DNA from: Rhodothermales bacterium
Lineage (GTDB): Bacteria; Bacteroidota; Rhodothermia; Rhodothermales; VXPQ01
DNA length: 64,000 nt
Reading direction: 5' to 3'
Assembly: GCA_022821845.1 (NCBI GenBank)
Contig: JAJECT010000033.1
Location: 1 to 64,000, forward strand
This document shows, in pieces, positions 54,516 through 64,000 of the stretch. Below the pieces are notes generated by a model that had not been told where the DNA came from, did not search any database, and worked only from the letters and a program-made list of their open reading frames with translations. The position numbers and the translations under genes are program-made. Positions within the stretch are counted from its first letter, which is position 1. Each line of letters starts with the position of its first letter.

Positions 54516-55804
54516 CGATTACGGAAAAAATACTGGCGCGCCGCGCAGGGCGGGACCGGGTGGCTCCCGGCGACAACATCTGGGTAGACGTGGACATTCT
54601 TATGACCCACGACGTGTGCGGTCCTCCGACCATCGACATTTTCCGTCGCGAATTCGGGGCCGACGCCGCGCCGTGGGACAAGGAAAAGCTGGTGATCATT
54701 CCCGATCACTACATTTTTACGAAAAACCACCACGCAAACCGGAACGTGGAGTTGTTGCGGGCCTTCGCCGCCGAGCACGATCTCCCGTATTACTACGATC
54801 CGGGGACGCCGAACTACAAGGGGGTATGCCACATGGCGCTGGCCGAGGAAGGGTTCAACCTGCCGGGTTCGCTGCTGATCGGGACGGACAGCCATACCTG
54901 TACTTCCGGCGCGTTCGGGATGTTTTCGACCGGCGTGGGGAACACGGATGCGGCGCTGATCATGGGCACCGGGAAAATATGGCTCAAAGTCCCCGAAACG
55001 ATGCGGTTCGTGTTCGAGGGGTCGTTGCCGCCGTACCTCATGGCCAAGGACCTGATCCTTCAGGTTATCGGCGATATCGGGACGGACGGGGGGACGTACC
55101 GCGCGCTTGAGTTCGACGGGGAAGCGGTCTACGACTTGCCGGTGCACGAGCGTATGACGCTGACGAACATGGCCATCGAGGCGGGAGGCAAAAACGGGAT
55201 CATTCCCCCGGACGAAAAAACCTTCGAGTACGTTCGGGAGCGTACCGACAGGGCGTTCGAACCGGTTTACGGCGATCCTGGCGCGCGCTGCCATTCGGTC
55301 CGGCGTTATCGCGTCGAGGAGATTGAGCCGCTGGTGGCCAAGCCGCACAGCCCGGACAATCGGGCGACCGTGTCGGAAGTCGCCGGGACGCGCCTGGACC
55401 GGGCGTACGTGGGCAGTTGCACGGGAGGCAAGCTGGAAGATTTCGTGGCCGCGGCGAACATTCTGCGGGGACAAGAGGTCGCGATCGATACCTACATCGT
55501 GCCCGCGACAACCTGGATTGGCGAGCAGTTGCACTCGACCCGGGTCGAAGGCGACACCTTGTACGAAATTTTCGAGCGGTCCGGGTGCAAGCTGGGACAG
55601 GCTTCCTGCGCGGCCTGTCTTGGCGGACCGTCGGATACGTTCGGCAGGACGCACGGCTCGGAAGTCGTGATTTCCACCACGAACCGGAATTTTCCCGGAC
55701 GCATGGGCAGCAAGCAGGCTTCGGTTTATCTGGCGTCGCCCTATACGGTGGCGGCGTCGGCGCTTTCCGGAAGGATTACGGATCCTCGCGAGGCGCTGGT
55801 ATGA
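54512..55804 (+). CDS. leuC: 3-isopropylmalate dehydratase large subunit LeuC (HacA/short form)
   Basis: 430 residues. With LeuD it isomerises 2- to 3-isopropylmalate using a 4Fe-4S cluster. Cysteine ligands lie in GTDSHTCTSGAFG, GSCTGGKLEDF and ASCAACLGGPSD. The length and the opening MTITEKILARRAGRDRVAPG with DVDILMTHDVCGPPTIDIF match the shorter homoaconitase-like (archaeal-type) LeuC rather than the ~465-residue proteobacterial form. Such enzymes often accept citramalate as well, which would suit the cimA gene downstream. ATGA overlaps join it to leuA and leuD. Confidence 0.95.
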   Translation: MTITEKILARRAGRDRVAPGDNIWVDVDILMTHDVCGPPTIDIFRREFGADAAPWDKEKLVIIPDHYIFTKNHHANRNVELLRAFAAEHDLPYYYDPGTPNYKGVCHMALAEEGFNLPGSLLIGTDSHTCTSGAFGMFSTGVGNTDAALIMGTGKIWLKVPETMRFVFEGSLPPYLMAKDLILQVIGDIGTDGGTYRALEFDGEAVYDLPVHERMTLTNMAIEAGGKNGIIPPDEKTFEYVRERTDRAFEPVYGDPGARCHSVRRYRVEEIEPLVAKPHSPDNRATVSEVAGTRLDRAYVGSCTGGKLEDFVAAANILRGQEVAIDTYIVPATTWIGEQLHSTRVEGDTLYEIFERSGCKLGQASCAACLGGPSDTFGRTHGSEVVISTTNRNFPGRMGSKQASVYLASPYTVAASALSGRITDPREALV

Positions 55805-56364
55805 AAAAAATCATTGCAGGCGCAGCCTACGTAGTGGGCGACGCCATCGATACGGACCAGATTATTCCGGCGGAGCACCTGGTGTACAGCCTGTCCGACG
55901 CGGAGGAGCGCAGATATTACGGGCGCTATGCGCTCAGCGGCGTTCCGCAGGGCCAGCAAGGGCTTCCCTACGGGGATCGCCCGTTTACCGCGCCGAATGC
56001 GTTTCGGAGCGAGTATGCGATTGTGGTGGGCGGTTCTAATTTTGGATGCGGTTCTTCGCGGGAGCACGCCCCGTTCGCCTTGCAGGAAGCCGGCTGCGCG
56101 GCGGTGGTGGCCGAGAGTTACGCCCGCATTTTTTATCGCAATGCGGTGGACGGGGGCTTTATCGTCCCCTTCGAATCCATAGAGCGGCTCCTCGAACGGG
56201 TGCGCACGGGCGACCTGCTCGAAATCGATACGTCGCTCGGCAAACTTTCCAACCGCACGACAGGCGAGGAGTTTTTGCTCAAGCCGCTGGGCGACGTGGC
56301 GGATATACTAAAGGCGGGCAATGTGTTCGAATTTGCCCGCCAAGCCGGATTCATGCCCGCCTGA
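55801..56364 (+). CDS. leuD: 3-isopropylmalate dehydratase small subunit LeuD
   Basis: 187 residues from the ATG at 55801, which overlaps the leuC stop. The swivelling domain shows GDAIDTDQIIPAEHL near the start and the substrate-binding loop GGSNFGCGSSREHAPFAL, followed by AESYARIFYRNAVDGG. The active heterodimer serves leucine synthesis and probably the citramalate branch of isoleucine synthesis. cimA starts 61 bases after its stop. Confidence 0.95.
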   Translation: MKKIIAGAAYVVGDAIDTDQIIPAEHLVYSLSDAEERRYYGRYALSGVPQGQQGLPYGDRPFTAPNAFRSEYAIVVGGSNFGCGSSREHAPFALQEAGCAAVVAESYARIFYRNAVDGGFIVPFESIERLLERVRTGDLLEIDTSLGKLSNRTTGEEFLLKPLGDVADILKAGNVFEFARQAGFMPA

Positions 56365-56425
56365 CATGGCCTGTTGACAAACAAAACCCGCCCCGACGCC
56401 TTCGGGCTTTTCGCGGCGATCCCCC

Positions 56426-58072
56426 ATGGACCCAACGGACACCTTCATGCCAGCACATGCCGACGGATCGACTCTGGTGGAGCTCTTCGACACGACGCTC
56501 CGCGACGGTACGCAAGGCGAACATGTTTCGCTGACGGCCCGCGACAAGTTGCGGATCGCAAAACGCCTCGATCGCTTTGGCATTGACATTATCGAAGGAG
56601 GCTGGCCTGGTTCGAATCCGAAAGACCAGGAATTTTTCGAACTGGCGCGGGACGTGGAATGGACGCAGGCGCGCATTTGCGCTTTCGGGTCTACGCGCCG
56701 CGTACAGTACGCCCCCGAGGACGATCCGAACTTGCGGGCCATGCTGGCTGCGGATACGCCTGTGGTGTCCCTCTTCGGAAAAAGCTGGACGCTGCACGTG
56801 GAAGTGGCCCTCGGCGTGACGCGGGACGAAAACCTGGATCTGATTCGCTCTTCGGTGGCGTACCTGAAGGCGCATGGCAAGCATGTGGTGTACGACGCCG
56901 AGCATTTTTTCGACGGGTACCTGAATGATCGCGCCTACGCGCTGGAAACGCTTGCGGCGGCGGCGGAGGCGGGCGCGGACGCGCTGGTCCTGTGCGATAC
57001 GAACGGCGGCACGTTGCCCGATGCGCTGGGGCGCGTCGTTCGGGACGTGGCGAGCCGGTTCGATACGGGGCTTGGCATTCACGCGCATAACGACGCCGGA
57101 TGCGCCGCGGCCAATTCGCTGGTGGCGGTGCAGGCGGGCGCCCGGCACGTGCAGGGGACGATCAACGGCATCGGGGAGCGTTGCGGCAACGCGGATTTGA
57201 CAGCCATCGTGCCCGGACTCCAGCTCAAACTGGGGTATGCGTGCGTTCCGCCGGACCGCTTGCGCGAAATCGCGGACCTTTCGCATTTCGTGTACGAGGT
57301 GGCGAATCTCGACCCGGTGGACCGGGCGGCGTACGTAGGCCGGAGCGCTTTCGCCCACAAGGGAGGCATTCATGTGTCGGCGGTCATGAAAGACCCTGCC
57401 GCGTACGAACATCTTGCGCCCGAAGAGGTGGGCAACAAGCGTCGGGTGCTCTTGTCCGACTTGTCCGGGCGCAGCAACATACGCTACAAGGCCGAGGAAC
57501 TGGGCCTGGACCTGGATAAGGCCGACGACGCGGCCCGCGCCGTGAAGCGCATCAAGGACCTTGAGCATCTGGGCTACGAATTCGAAGGAGCCGAAGCCTC
57601 CTTCGAGTTGTTGCTTCGCCAGATCCAGGGCGAGGAAACCGAATTCTTTTCCCTGGAGCGGCTCCGGGTTCAGAGCGAACTCAGCGACGAGGGCGCGGAC
57701 GCTACCCAGGCGACGGTCGCCTTGCGGGTGAATGGCCGCAGGGAATTGCTCGTGGCCGAAGGCGTAGGGCCCGTAGACGCCTTGTCGAATGCCTTGCGCG
57801 GGGTGCTGATCGCGTTTTATCCGAGTCTCGTCGAGGTGCATCTTGTGGATTACAAGGTGCGCGTGGTGAGTCCCGAGGACGGCACGGCGGCGTATGTTCG
57901 CGTGCTCATAGAACATATGAACGGAAACGAAACCTGGAATACCGTGGGCGTTTCCACCAATATTCTCGAAGCCAGCTGGCAGGCTATCGCAGACGGTATC
58001 CGGTATGCGTTGATGCGCGCAGGCGCTCAGCCGATCCACTCGATGAAAGAAGCCCTTGTTTCACTGGATTGA
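56426..58072 (+). CDS. cimA: Citramalate synthase CimA
   Basis: 548 residues; an in-frame ATG at 56447 is an alternative start. Condenses pyruvate with acetyl-CoA to (R)-citramalate, giving 2-oxobutyrate for isoleucine without threonine deaminase. The signature is [25 protein letters not shown], then [19 protein letters not shown], where the [10 protein letters not shown] motif separates citramalate synthases of this group from LeuA (GFP). [19 protein letters not shown] and [14 protein letters not shown] follow, with a C-terminal regulatory domain ([21 protein letters not shown]). Placed beside leuCDB, whose products act on both branches. Confidence 0.93.
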   Translation: MDPTDTFMPAHADGSTLVELFDTTLRDGTQGEHVSLTARDKLRIAKRLDRFGIDIIEGGWPGSNPKDQEFFELARDVEWTQARICAFGSTRRVQYAPEDDPNLRAMLAADTPVVSLFGKSWTLHVEVALGVTRDENLDLIRSSVAYLKAHGKHVVYDAEHFFDGYLNDRAYALETLAAAAEAGADALVLCDTNGGTLPDALGRVVRDVASRFDTGLGIHAHNDAGCAAANSLVAVQAGARHVQGTINGIGERCGNADLTAIVPGLQLKLGYACVPPDRLREIADLSHFVYEVANLDPVDRAAYVGRSAFAHKGGIHVSAVMKDPAAYEHLAPEEVGNKRRVLLSDLSGRSNIRYKAEELGLDLDKADDAARAVKRIKDLEHLGYEFEGAEASFELLLRQIQGEETEFFSLERLRVQSELSDEGADATQATVALRVNGRRELLVAEGVGPVDALSNALRGVLIAFYPSLVEVHLVDYKVRVVSPEDGTAAYVRVLIEHMNGNETWNTVGVSTNILEASWQAIADGIRYALMRAGAQPIHSMKEALVSLD

Positions 58073-58089
58073 GGAAGGACGAAGTAGGT

Positions 58090-61000
58090 ATGCAATTATC
58101 ACCTGTTCGAGAAGGCCTTTACGACTCGTTTTACGAGCACGACGCATGCGGCGTCGGTTTCGTTTGCACGGTGCAGAACGAACCGAGCCACGATATTGTG
58201 CAAAAAGGGCTCGAAATGCTGAACAACTTGTCGCACCGCTCGGCCTGCGGATGCGACGACAGGACGAGCGACGGCACGGGCATTCTGATTCAGACGCCGC
58301 ACGCGTTTCTGGCGCAGGCGCTGAAGGAATTGGGCGCGGGCGCGCGGGCCCCGGGGGCGTATGCGGCCGGCATGATTTTTTTGCCGAGGGACGCGCGGGC
58401 GCAAGCGTTTTGCCGCAGCGCGGTGGAAGAAACCGTCCGGGCGGAAGGGCAGCAGTGGATCGGGTGGCGCCGCGTCCCGGTTCGCGCGGATTCCGCGGGG
58501 GAGGCGGCGGCGGCCATGCAGCCGGAACTCTGGCAGGCGCTGGTGGGGCGGGGCAAGCAGACGCCGGATCAGCAAGCGTTTGAGCGCAAGTTGTACGTTA
58601 TCCGGAAGGTGATCGAACATACTGTGGCGAAGGCCGATATGGCCGAGGCCAGCGCGTTTTACATTTGCTCGCTCTCTTCCCGAACCCTCGTCTACAAGGG
58701 GATGTTGCTGGGCGAGGATTTGCCCCGTTTCTATACGGACCTGGTCGATCCGCGCATGGAAAGCGCGCTGGCTATGGTGCATGCGCGGTTCTCGACGAAC
58801 ACGTTGCCGCAGTGGTCGCTGGCGCAGCCTTTTCGCTTTTTGTGCCACAATGGCGAGATCAATACGCTTCGGGGCAATTTCAACTGGATGAACGCCCGTC
58901 AGTCGCTGTTCGAATCGGAACTCTTCGGCGACGATATGAAGAAGCTGCTGCCCATCCTGACCGAGGGCGTCAGCGATTCGGCCATTCTCGACAATGCGCT
59001 CGAACTGCTCTACTTTACGGGGCGCTCGCTTCCGCACGCAATGATGATGCTGGTGCCGGAAGCCTGGGAATACACCCGGGAGATGAGCGAAGAGAAGCGG
59101 GATTTTTACGAATATCATTCCTGTTTGATGGAGCCGTGGGACGGCCCGGCCGTGCTGCCTTTCACGGATGGGCGGTACATTGGCGCGATTCTGGACCGGA
59201 ATGGCCTGCGGCCCTCGCGGTATACGGTTACGAACGACGGGCTGGTCATTCTTGCCTCCGAAACGGGCGTACTCAATACGGATCCGGCCAACGTGGTGGC
59301 GAAGGGGCGTTTGCAACCCGGCAAGATGTTTCTGGTCGATCTGGAAGAAGGCCGGATCATCGAGGACGAGGAAATCAAGCAAACGCTTGCTACCCGCCGT
59401 CCTTACGGCGAATGGCTGCGGGATCACGCCGTGCGCTTGCAGGATTTGCCAGACTATGGCCGCCCGCCGCGCTATGCTCCCGAGGAACTTCATGTCCGGG
59501 AGAAAATGTTCGGCTACACGCTGGAAGACGAGCGCCTGCTCATGAAGCCCATGGGGCTGCACGGGAAAGAAGCCCTTGGCTCGATGGGCGACGATACCCC
59601 GCTCGCCGTGCTTTCGGACAAGCCGCGCCTTCTGTACGACTACTTTCGGCAGCTGTTCGCCCAGGTGACCAATCCCCCGCTCGACGCCATCCGCGAAGAG
59701 ATGGTGACGTCCCTGTTCACCCAGTTGGGCGCGGAGCGGGACCTTTTCCAGGAGACGCCGCACCATTGTCGCAAGTTGATGCTGAAACAGCCCATTTTGT
59801 CGGATCGGGACCTGGCGCGCATTCCGAATTCGGGGATCGAGGAGCTGAAAACGCAGAAGATCGACATGACGTTCGAGGCCGGAAGCGACGGAGAAGGGCT
59901 GCGGAAGGCGCTCGACGCCTTGTGCGACGAAGCAGAGCGGATGGTGCGGGTGGGGCGGTCCGTGCTCGTATTGTCGGATCGGGCGGCGGGCCCGGACCTG
60001 GCGCCCATACCCGCCTTGCTGGCTACGGGGGCCGTGCACCATCGGCTGATTCGGAAGGGGATACGTACCCGCGCCTCCATTGTGGTCGAAAGCGGGGAGC
60101 CTCGGGAAGTACATCATTTTTGCGCGCTTATCGGGTACGGCGCCGACGCCGTGAATCCGTGGCTGGCGTTGCAGGTGATCGAGCGGTTGCTTGCCGAGGA
60201 AGAAATTTCGGACACCAAGGCCCGCGTCGGATACATAAAATCGGTCGGGACGGGCATTCTCAAAGTCATGTCCAAAATGGGCATTTCGACTGTGCAGAGT
60301 TATCGAGGCGCCCAGATTTTCGAGGCGGTCGGGCTGGCGCAGGACCTCGTAGACCGGTATTTCGCGGGGACGGCCAGCAGGATAGGCGGCGTCGGCCTCG
60401 ATACGATAGCCGAAGAAGCGAATATGCGGCACCGTCAGGCCTGGCCCGACGTCCGCCTTGCTTTTTCGAAGGACCTGGACGCAGGGGGGCGCTATCTATG
60501 GCGGCGCAACGGAGAACATCATTTGTTCAATCCCATGACCATTGCGCGCCTGCAACAGGCCGCTCGTTCCGGGGAGCCTTCCGCCTACGAGGAGTATGCC
60601 CGCATGGTCAACGATCAGACGAAGCAACTGGGCACGTTGCGCGGCTTGCTTGCGCTGGACGAATCGGGCGCCGCCCCTGTGCCGCCGGGCGAAGTAGAGC
60701 CGTGGACGGAGATCGTCAAGCGGTTCAAAACGGGCGCCATGTCGTACGGCTCCATATCGAAGGAAACCCACGAGACGCTGGCCATCGCCATGAATCGCCT
60801 CGGGGGCAAGAGCAATACGGGCGAAGGCGGCGAGGATCCGGAACGCTACGACCGCCGCAGCGAAAAGCGGAGCGCGATCAAGCAGGTGGCGTCGGGGCGC
60901 TTCGGGGTGACCATAGACTATCTTACGAGCGCGGACGAGATTCAGATCAAGATGGCGCAGGGAGCCAAGCCGGGGGAAGGCGGGCAATTGCCGGGCGAAA

Positions 61001-62622
61001 AGGTATATCCCTGGATTGCCAAGACGCGCCATTCGACGCCGTACGTGGGCCTGATTTCGCCGCCGCCGCACCACGACATTTACTCGATCGAAGACCTGGC
61101 GCAGCTGATACACGATCTTAAGAATTCGAACCCGGACGCGCGCATTACGGTCAAGCTGGTTTCCGAAGTGGGGGTGGGCACGATAGCGGCCGGCGTGGCG
61201 AAAGGCAAGGCCGACGTCGTGTTGATTTCCGGCCACGACGGGGGCACCGGCGCGTCCCCGCAAACGTCCATCATGCACGCCGGATTGCCCTGGGAGCTGG
61301 GCCTGTCCGAAACGCATCAGGTGCTGGTGCGCAATGGGCTTCGGAGCCGCATTCGGGTGGAATGCGACGGACAACTCAAGACGGGGCGGGACGTAGCGGT
61401 CGCCTGCCTCCTCGGCGCCGACGAATTTGGCTTCTCGACGGCGCCCCTGGTGGCGATAGGCTGCATTATGATGCGCAAATGCCATCTGAACACATGCCCC
61501 GTCGGCATTGCCACGCAGGACCCGGAGTTGCGGAAGAAATTCGAAGGGCAGCCGGAAGACGTGATCAACTATTTGCACTTCGTCGCGGAAGAGTTGCGCG
61601 AGATCATGGCCCGCCTCGGATTCCGTTCGGTGGACGAAATGGTTGGGCAAGTGGACCGGCTGCGGGTGCGTCCCGGCGTCGATCACTGGAAGGCGAAGCA
61701 TCTGGACCTGTCGCCGATTCTGGTCAAATCGGAAGTGCCCGAGGCGTTGCGCAAGTTCCATGCGACGGCGCAGGATCACGGCCTGGACGGGGCGCTGGAC
61801 CATCGCCTGATCGAACTGGCCCGTCCCGCGCTCGATACCAAAGCCCCGGTGGAGATCGACATACCCGTTCGGAATATCAACCGGACGGTCGGGACGCTGC
61901 TTTCCGCCGAGGTCAGCAAGCGCTATCCCGGGGGGCGCCTTCCCGCGGATACGATTCGGATCAACATGACCGGCTCGGGCGGGCAGAGTTTCTTCGCATT
62001 CGGGGCGCCGGGCATTACGGTTCGCCTGCAGGGCGACACGAACGATTATTTCGGCAAGGGACTTTCCGGCTCCTGCCTTGTCGTGCAGCCGCCGGAGAAC
62101 GCCGGATACGACGCGCACAGCAACATTATCGTGGGCAATGTGGCGTTGTACGGCGCAACGAGCGGGGACGTGTTCGTGCGCGGACGCGCCGGGGAGCGTT
62201 TCGCCGTGCGCAACAGCGGCGCGCGCGCGGTGGTCGAAGGCCTTGGCGACCATGGGTGCGAATACATGACCGGCGGGCGCGTGGTTGTGCTGGGGCCCAC
62301 CGGACGGAATTTCGCTGCGGGCATGAGCGGCGGCGTGGCGTATGTCCTCGACGGAACGCTGGAGTTCAGGACGTTGCGATGCAACGGCAAGATGGTGGAC
62401 CTCGAAAAAGTGGAGGACCCTGCCGATATGGAGGAGTTGCACGGGATGGTCGAGAAGCACTATCGCCTGACCGGGAGTTCCGTGGCGGAATGGGTGCTTG
62501 AAAACTGGGAGGCCGCGCTGGAAGAATTCGTCAAGATCATGCCGGTCGAATATCGGAATGCCCTTCTTCGGCTGGAAGAAGAAGCGCGCGAGACGATTGC
62601 GCCGGAACACGCCGTCGTATAG
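58090..62622 (+). CDS. gltB: Glutamate synthase large subunit GltB
   Basis: 1510 residues from the ATG at 58090; a TTG seven codons earlier is less likely. Makes glutamate from glutamine and 2-oxoglutarate. The N-terminal amidotransferase starts at Cys20 in [13 protein letters not shown], so a 19-residue propeptide would be removed. The FMN synthase domain has [39 protein letters not shown] and [16 protein letters not shown]. The 3Fe-4S cysteines lie in [17 protein letters not shown], and the C-terminal GXGXG-type domain includes [12 protein letters not shown]. It follows cimA after 17 bases, so it probably belongs to the same transcript. Confidence 0.97.
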   Translation: MQLSPVREGLYDSFYEHDACGVGFVCTVQNEPSHDIVQKGLEMLNNLSHRSACGCDDRTSDGTGILIQTPHAFLAQALKELGAGARAPGAYAAGMIFLPRDARAQAFCRSAVEETVRAEGQQWIGWRRVPVRADSAGEAAAAMQPELWQALVGRGKQTPDQQAFERKLYVIRKVIEHTVAKADMAEASAFYICSLSSRTLVYKGMLLGEDLPRFYTDLVDPRMESALAMVHARFSTNTLPQWSLAQPFRFLCHNGEINTLRGNFNWMNARQSLFESELFGDDMKKLLPILTEGVSDSAILDNALELLYFTGRSLPHAMMMLVPEAWEYTREMSEEKRDFYEYHSCLMEPWDGPAVLPFTDGRYIGAILDRNGLRPSRYTVTNDGLVILASETGVLNTDPANVVAKGRLQPGKMFLVDLEEGRIIEDEEIKQTLATRRPYGEWLRDHAVRLQDLPDYGRPPRYAPEELHVREKMFGYTLEDERLLMKPMGLHGKEALGSMGDDTPLAVLSDKPRLLYDYFRQLFAQVTNPPLDAIREEMVTSLFTQLGAERDLFQETPHHCRKLMLKQPILSDRDLARIPNSGIEELKTQKIDMTFEAGSDGEGLRKALDALCDEAERMVRVGRSVLVLSDRAAGPDLAPIPALLATGAVHHRLIRKGIRTRASIVVESGEPREVHHFCALIGYGADAVNPWLALQVIERLLAEEEISDTKARVGYIKSVGTGILKVMSKMGISTVQSYRGAQIFEAVGLAQDLVDRYFAGTASRIGGVGLDTIAEEANMRHRQAWPDVRLAFSKDLDAGGRYLWRRNGEHHLFNPMTIARLQQAARSGEPSAYEEYARMVNDQTKQLGTLRGLLALDESGAAPVPPGEVEPWTEIVKRFKTGAMSYGSISKETHETLAIAMNRLGGKSNTGEGGEDPERYDRRSEKRSAIKQVASGRFGVTIDYLTSADEIQIKMAQGAKPGEGGQLPGEKVYPWIAKTRHSTPYVGLISPPPHHDIYSIEDLAQLIHDLKNSNPDARITVKLVSEVGVGTIAAGVAKGKADVVLISGHDGGTGASPQTSIMHAGLPWELGLSETHQVLVRNGLRSRIRVECDGQLKTGRDVAVACLLGADEFGFSTAPLVAIGCIMMRKCHLNTCPVGIATQDPELRKKFEGQPEDVINYLHFVAEELREIMARLGFRSVDEMVGQVDRLRVRPGVDHWKAKHLDLSPILVKSEVPEALRKFHATAQDHGLDGALDHRLIELARPALDTKAPVEIDIPVRNINRTVGTLLSAEVSKRYPGGRLPADTIRINMTGSGGQSFFAFGAPGITVRLQGDTNDYFGKGLSGSCLVVQPPENAGYDAHSNIIVGNVALYGATSGDVFVRGRAGERFAVRNSGARAVVEGLGDHGCEYMTGGRVVVLGPTGRNFAAGMSGGVAYVLDGTLEFRTLRCNGKMVDLEKVEDPADMEELHGMVEKHYRLTGSSVAEWVLENWEAALEEFVKIMPVEYRNALLRLEEEARETIAPEHAVV

Positions 62623-62649
62623 ACGGGGATGCCATACACGAGAAGTAAT

Positions 62650-64000
62650 ATGGGTAAGATAACCGGATTTATGGAATATGCCCGGGAGCTGGCTCCGCGT
62701 CGCCCGGTGGAGGAACGCAAGCGCGACTACCGCGACGTGTACCTGGAACTTCCCGTCAGGAAGGTGAAGCAGCAGGCTGCGCGTTGCATGGATTGCGGGG
62801 TGCCTTTCTGCCAGGCGGGCTGTCCGTTGGGCAACATTATCCCGGACTGGAACGACCTGGTGTACCGGGGGGCGTGGGAAGATGCGTTCTGGCGGTTGCG
62901 CGCAACGAACAATTTTCCCGAGTTTACGGGCAGGATCTGTCCGGCTCCCTGCGAGTCTGCGTGCGTGCTCGGCATTAACGAACCGCCTGTTACGATCGAG
63001 CAGATCGAGAAAAGCATTTCGGACCGCGCCTGGAAGGATGGCTGGTACGCGCCCCGCCCCCCGGAAACGAGGACGGGCCGGCGCGTGGCGGTCGTGGGGT
63101 CGGGCCCGGCGGGACTGGCCGCCGCCGATCAGCTGAACAAGGCGGGCCATTCGGTCACCGTCCTGGAGCGGGACGACCGCATCGGCGGCTTGCTTCGCTA
63201 CGGCATTCCGGACTTCAAACTGGAGAAATGGATCGTGGATCGCCGGATCGACGTGATGCGCGAGGAAGGGGTTCGGTTCGTTACGAATGCCGAGGTGGGC
63301 AAGAATTATCCCGTGTCCGCGCTTGCGGATTTTTGCGCCGTCGTGCTTGCCGGAGGCGCTACGAACCCCCGCGACATACCGGTTCCGGGCCGGGAACTGG
63401 AGGGCATTCATTTTGCCTGGGATTATCTATGGAGGCAGAACAAGATCAATGCGGGGGACGCTATGGACGATGTGGCGCCGATTACGGCGGCGGGCAAGGA
63501 CGTGATCGTGATTGGCGGCGGCGATACCGGAAGCGATTGCGTGGGCACCGCCAACAGGCAAGGCGCGAAATCCATTACGCAGTTCGAATTGCTTCCAACG
63601 CCGCCCGAAACGCGTCCGTCGCATCAGCCCTGGCCGTACATGCCCATGGTGTTCCAGACGTCTACTTCCCACGAAGAAGGCGCAGACCGCCACTGGAGCC
63701 TGCTGACGAAGGAGTTCAGCGGGGACGACGGGTGCGTGCAGGAATTGCGTACGGTGAATGTGCTGCCGAAGAAGGATGCTGCCGGGCGCATGCGTTTCGT
63801 GGAACAGCCCAATTCGGAGCACCTGTGGCCGGCCGATCTCGTACTGCTTGCCGTGGGGTATCTGGGACCCGAACCGGACGGCGCGATCGCCCAGCTGGGC
63901 GTCGAACTGGACGAGCGAGGGAATATTCGCACGGACGAGAACTATATGTCCTCGCAGCCGGGCGTGTTTGCGGCGGGCGATATGCGCAGGGGGCAGTCGC
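62650..64000 (+). CDS. gltD: Glutamate synthase small subunit GltD (cut by window edge)
   Basis: 450 codons before the edge. Passes electrons from NADPH through FAD to the Fe-S clusters of GltB. The N-terminal cysteine-rich region (CMDCGVPFCQAGCPLG and RICPAPCESACVLG) binds two 4Fe-4S clusters. FAD binding is shown by VAVVGSGPAGLAAADQLNKA with ERDDRIGGLLRYGIPDFKLEK, and NADPH binding by VIVIGGGDTGSDCVGTANRQG. The C-terminal FAD motif VFAAGDMRRGQS is reached at the edge, so only a short tail is missing. It starts 27 bases after gltB. Confidence 0.96.
   Translation, partial: MGKITGFMEYARELAPRRPVEERKRDYRDVYLELPVRKVKQQAARCMDCGVPFCQAGCPLGNIIPDWNDLVYRGAWEDAFWRLRATNNFPEFTGRICPAPCESACVLGINEPPVTIEQIEKSISDRAWKDGWYAPRPPETRTGRRVAVVGSGPAGLAAADQLNKAGHSVTVLERDDRIGGLLRYGIPDFKLEKWIVDRRIDVMREEGVRFVTNAEVGKNYPVSALADFCAVVLAGGATNPRDIPVPGRELEGIHFAWDYLWRQNKINAGDAMDDVAPITAAGKDVIVIGGGDTGSDCVGTANRQGAKSITQFELLPTPPETRPSHQPWPYMPMVFQTSTSHEEGADRHWSLLTKEFSGDDGCVQELRTVNVLPKKDAAGRMRFVEQPNSEHLWPADLVLLAVGYLGPEPDGAIAQLGVELDERGNIRTDENYMSSQPGVFAAGDMRRGQS

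Overview
The window comes from a high-GC member of the Bacteroidota/Rhodothermota side of the tree. The evidence is a type IX secretion sorting domain on a large secreted protein, a PorD (DUF4835)-like protein, two S46 dipeptidyl peptidases, Gfo/Idh/MocA oxidoreductases with Tat signals, and few clear Shine-Dalgarno sequences. The GC-rich coding style would suit Rhodothermales/Salinibacter relatives. This placement is inferred from gene content; I could not run a search.

Layout. 1-6.5 kb: groEL (cut by the window edge) and groES, small membrane proteins, mutY, an Omp85-family outer-membrane protein and a Nudix hydrolase. 6.5-9 kb: a visibly A/T-richer patch with two exported proteins, one a lipoprotein ending in an M15-type peptidase-like domain. 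9.2-12 kb: secG, RNase P RNA on the minus strand, a coiled-coil protein whose zinc ribbon has lost most of its cysteines, and a NIF3-family protein. 12-15.4 kb: a 978-residue Calx-beta surface protein with a type IX sorting tail, preceded by a C12 tract. 15.4-23.5 kb: an RpiB-like isomerase, an MFS transporter with a class V aminotransferase, tRNA-Arg(CCT), a small zinc-ribbon protein, two envelope beta-barrel proteins, PorD and tRNA-Leu(TAG). 23.6-36.7 kb: two tandem S46 lipoprotein peptidases, mutS, purD, an NHL-type propeller and a 1179-residue envelope protein. 36.8-40.2 kb: a single-chain restriction-modification enzyme. 40.3-47.3 kb: murA, a Tat-exported sugar isomerase/oxidoreductase pair, a cysteine desulfurase with a TIGR04282 glycosyltransferase-like protein, and a porin-like protein. 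47.8-64 kb: a branched-chain amino acid and glutamate gene cluster, ilvB-ilvN-ilvC-leuB-leuA-leuC-leuD-cimA-gltB-gltD, all on the plus strand.

How the parts work together. The ilv/leu/cimA genes cover most of valine, leucine and isoleucine synthesis, with isoleucine carbon entering through citramalate; gltBD makes the glutamate used for the final transaminations. Dihydroxyacid dehydratase (ilvD) and the aminotransferase (ilvE) are not in the window. Upstream of ilvB lies an unannotated 48-codon reading frame whose last 17 residues contain 11 Val/Leu/Ile, followed by alternative RNA stems. This has the organisation of a transcription attenuator and is the most interesting regulatory signal here.

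The second notable signal is a dispersed ~255-263 bp element with terminal inverted repeats (20 bp and perfect in the better copy) and an internal hairpin. Both full copies sit exactly between convergent genes, and decayed or solo ends lie elsewhere in the window. It looks like a non-autonomous MITE that may now act as a two-way 3' end signal.
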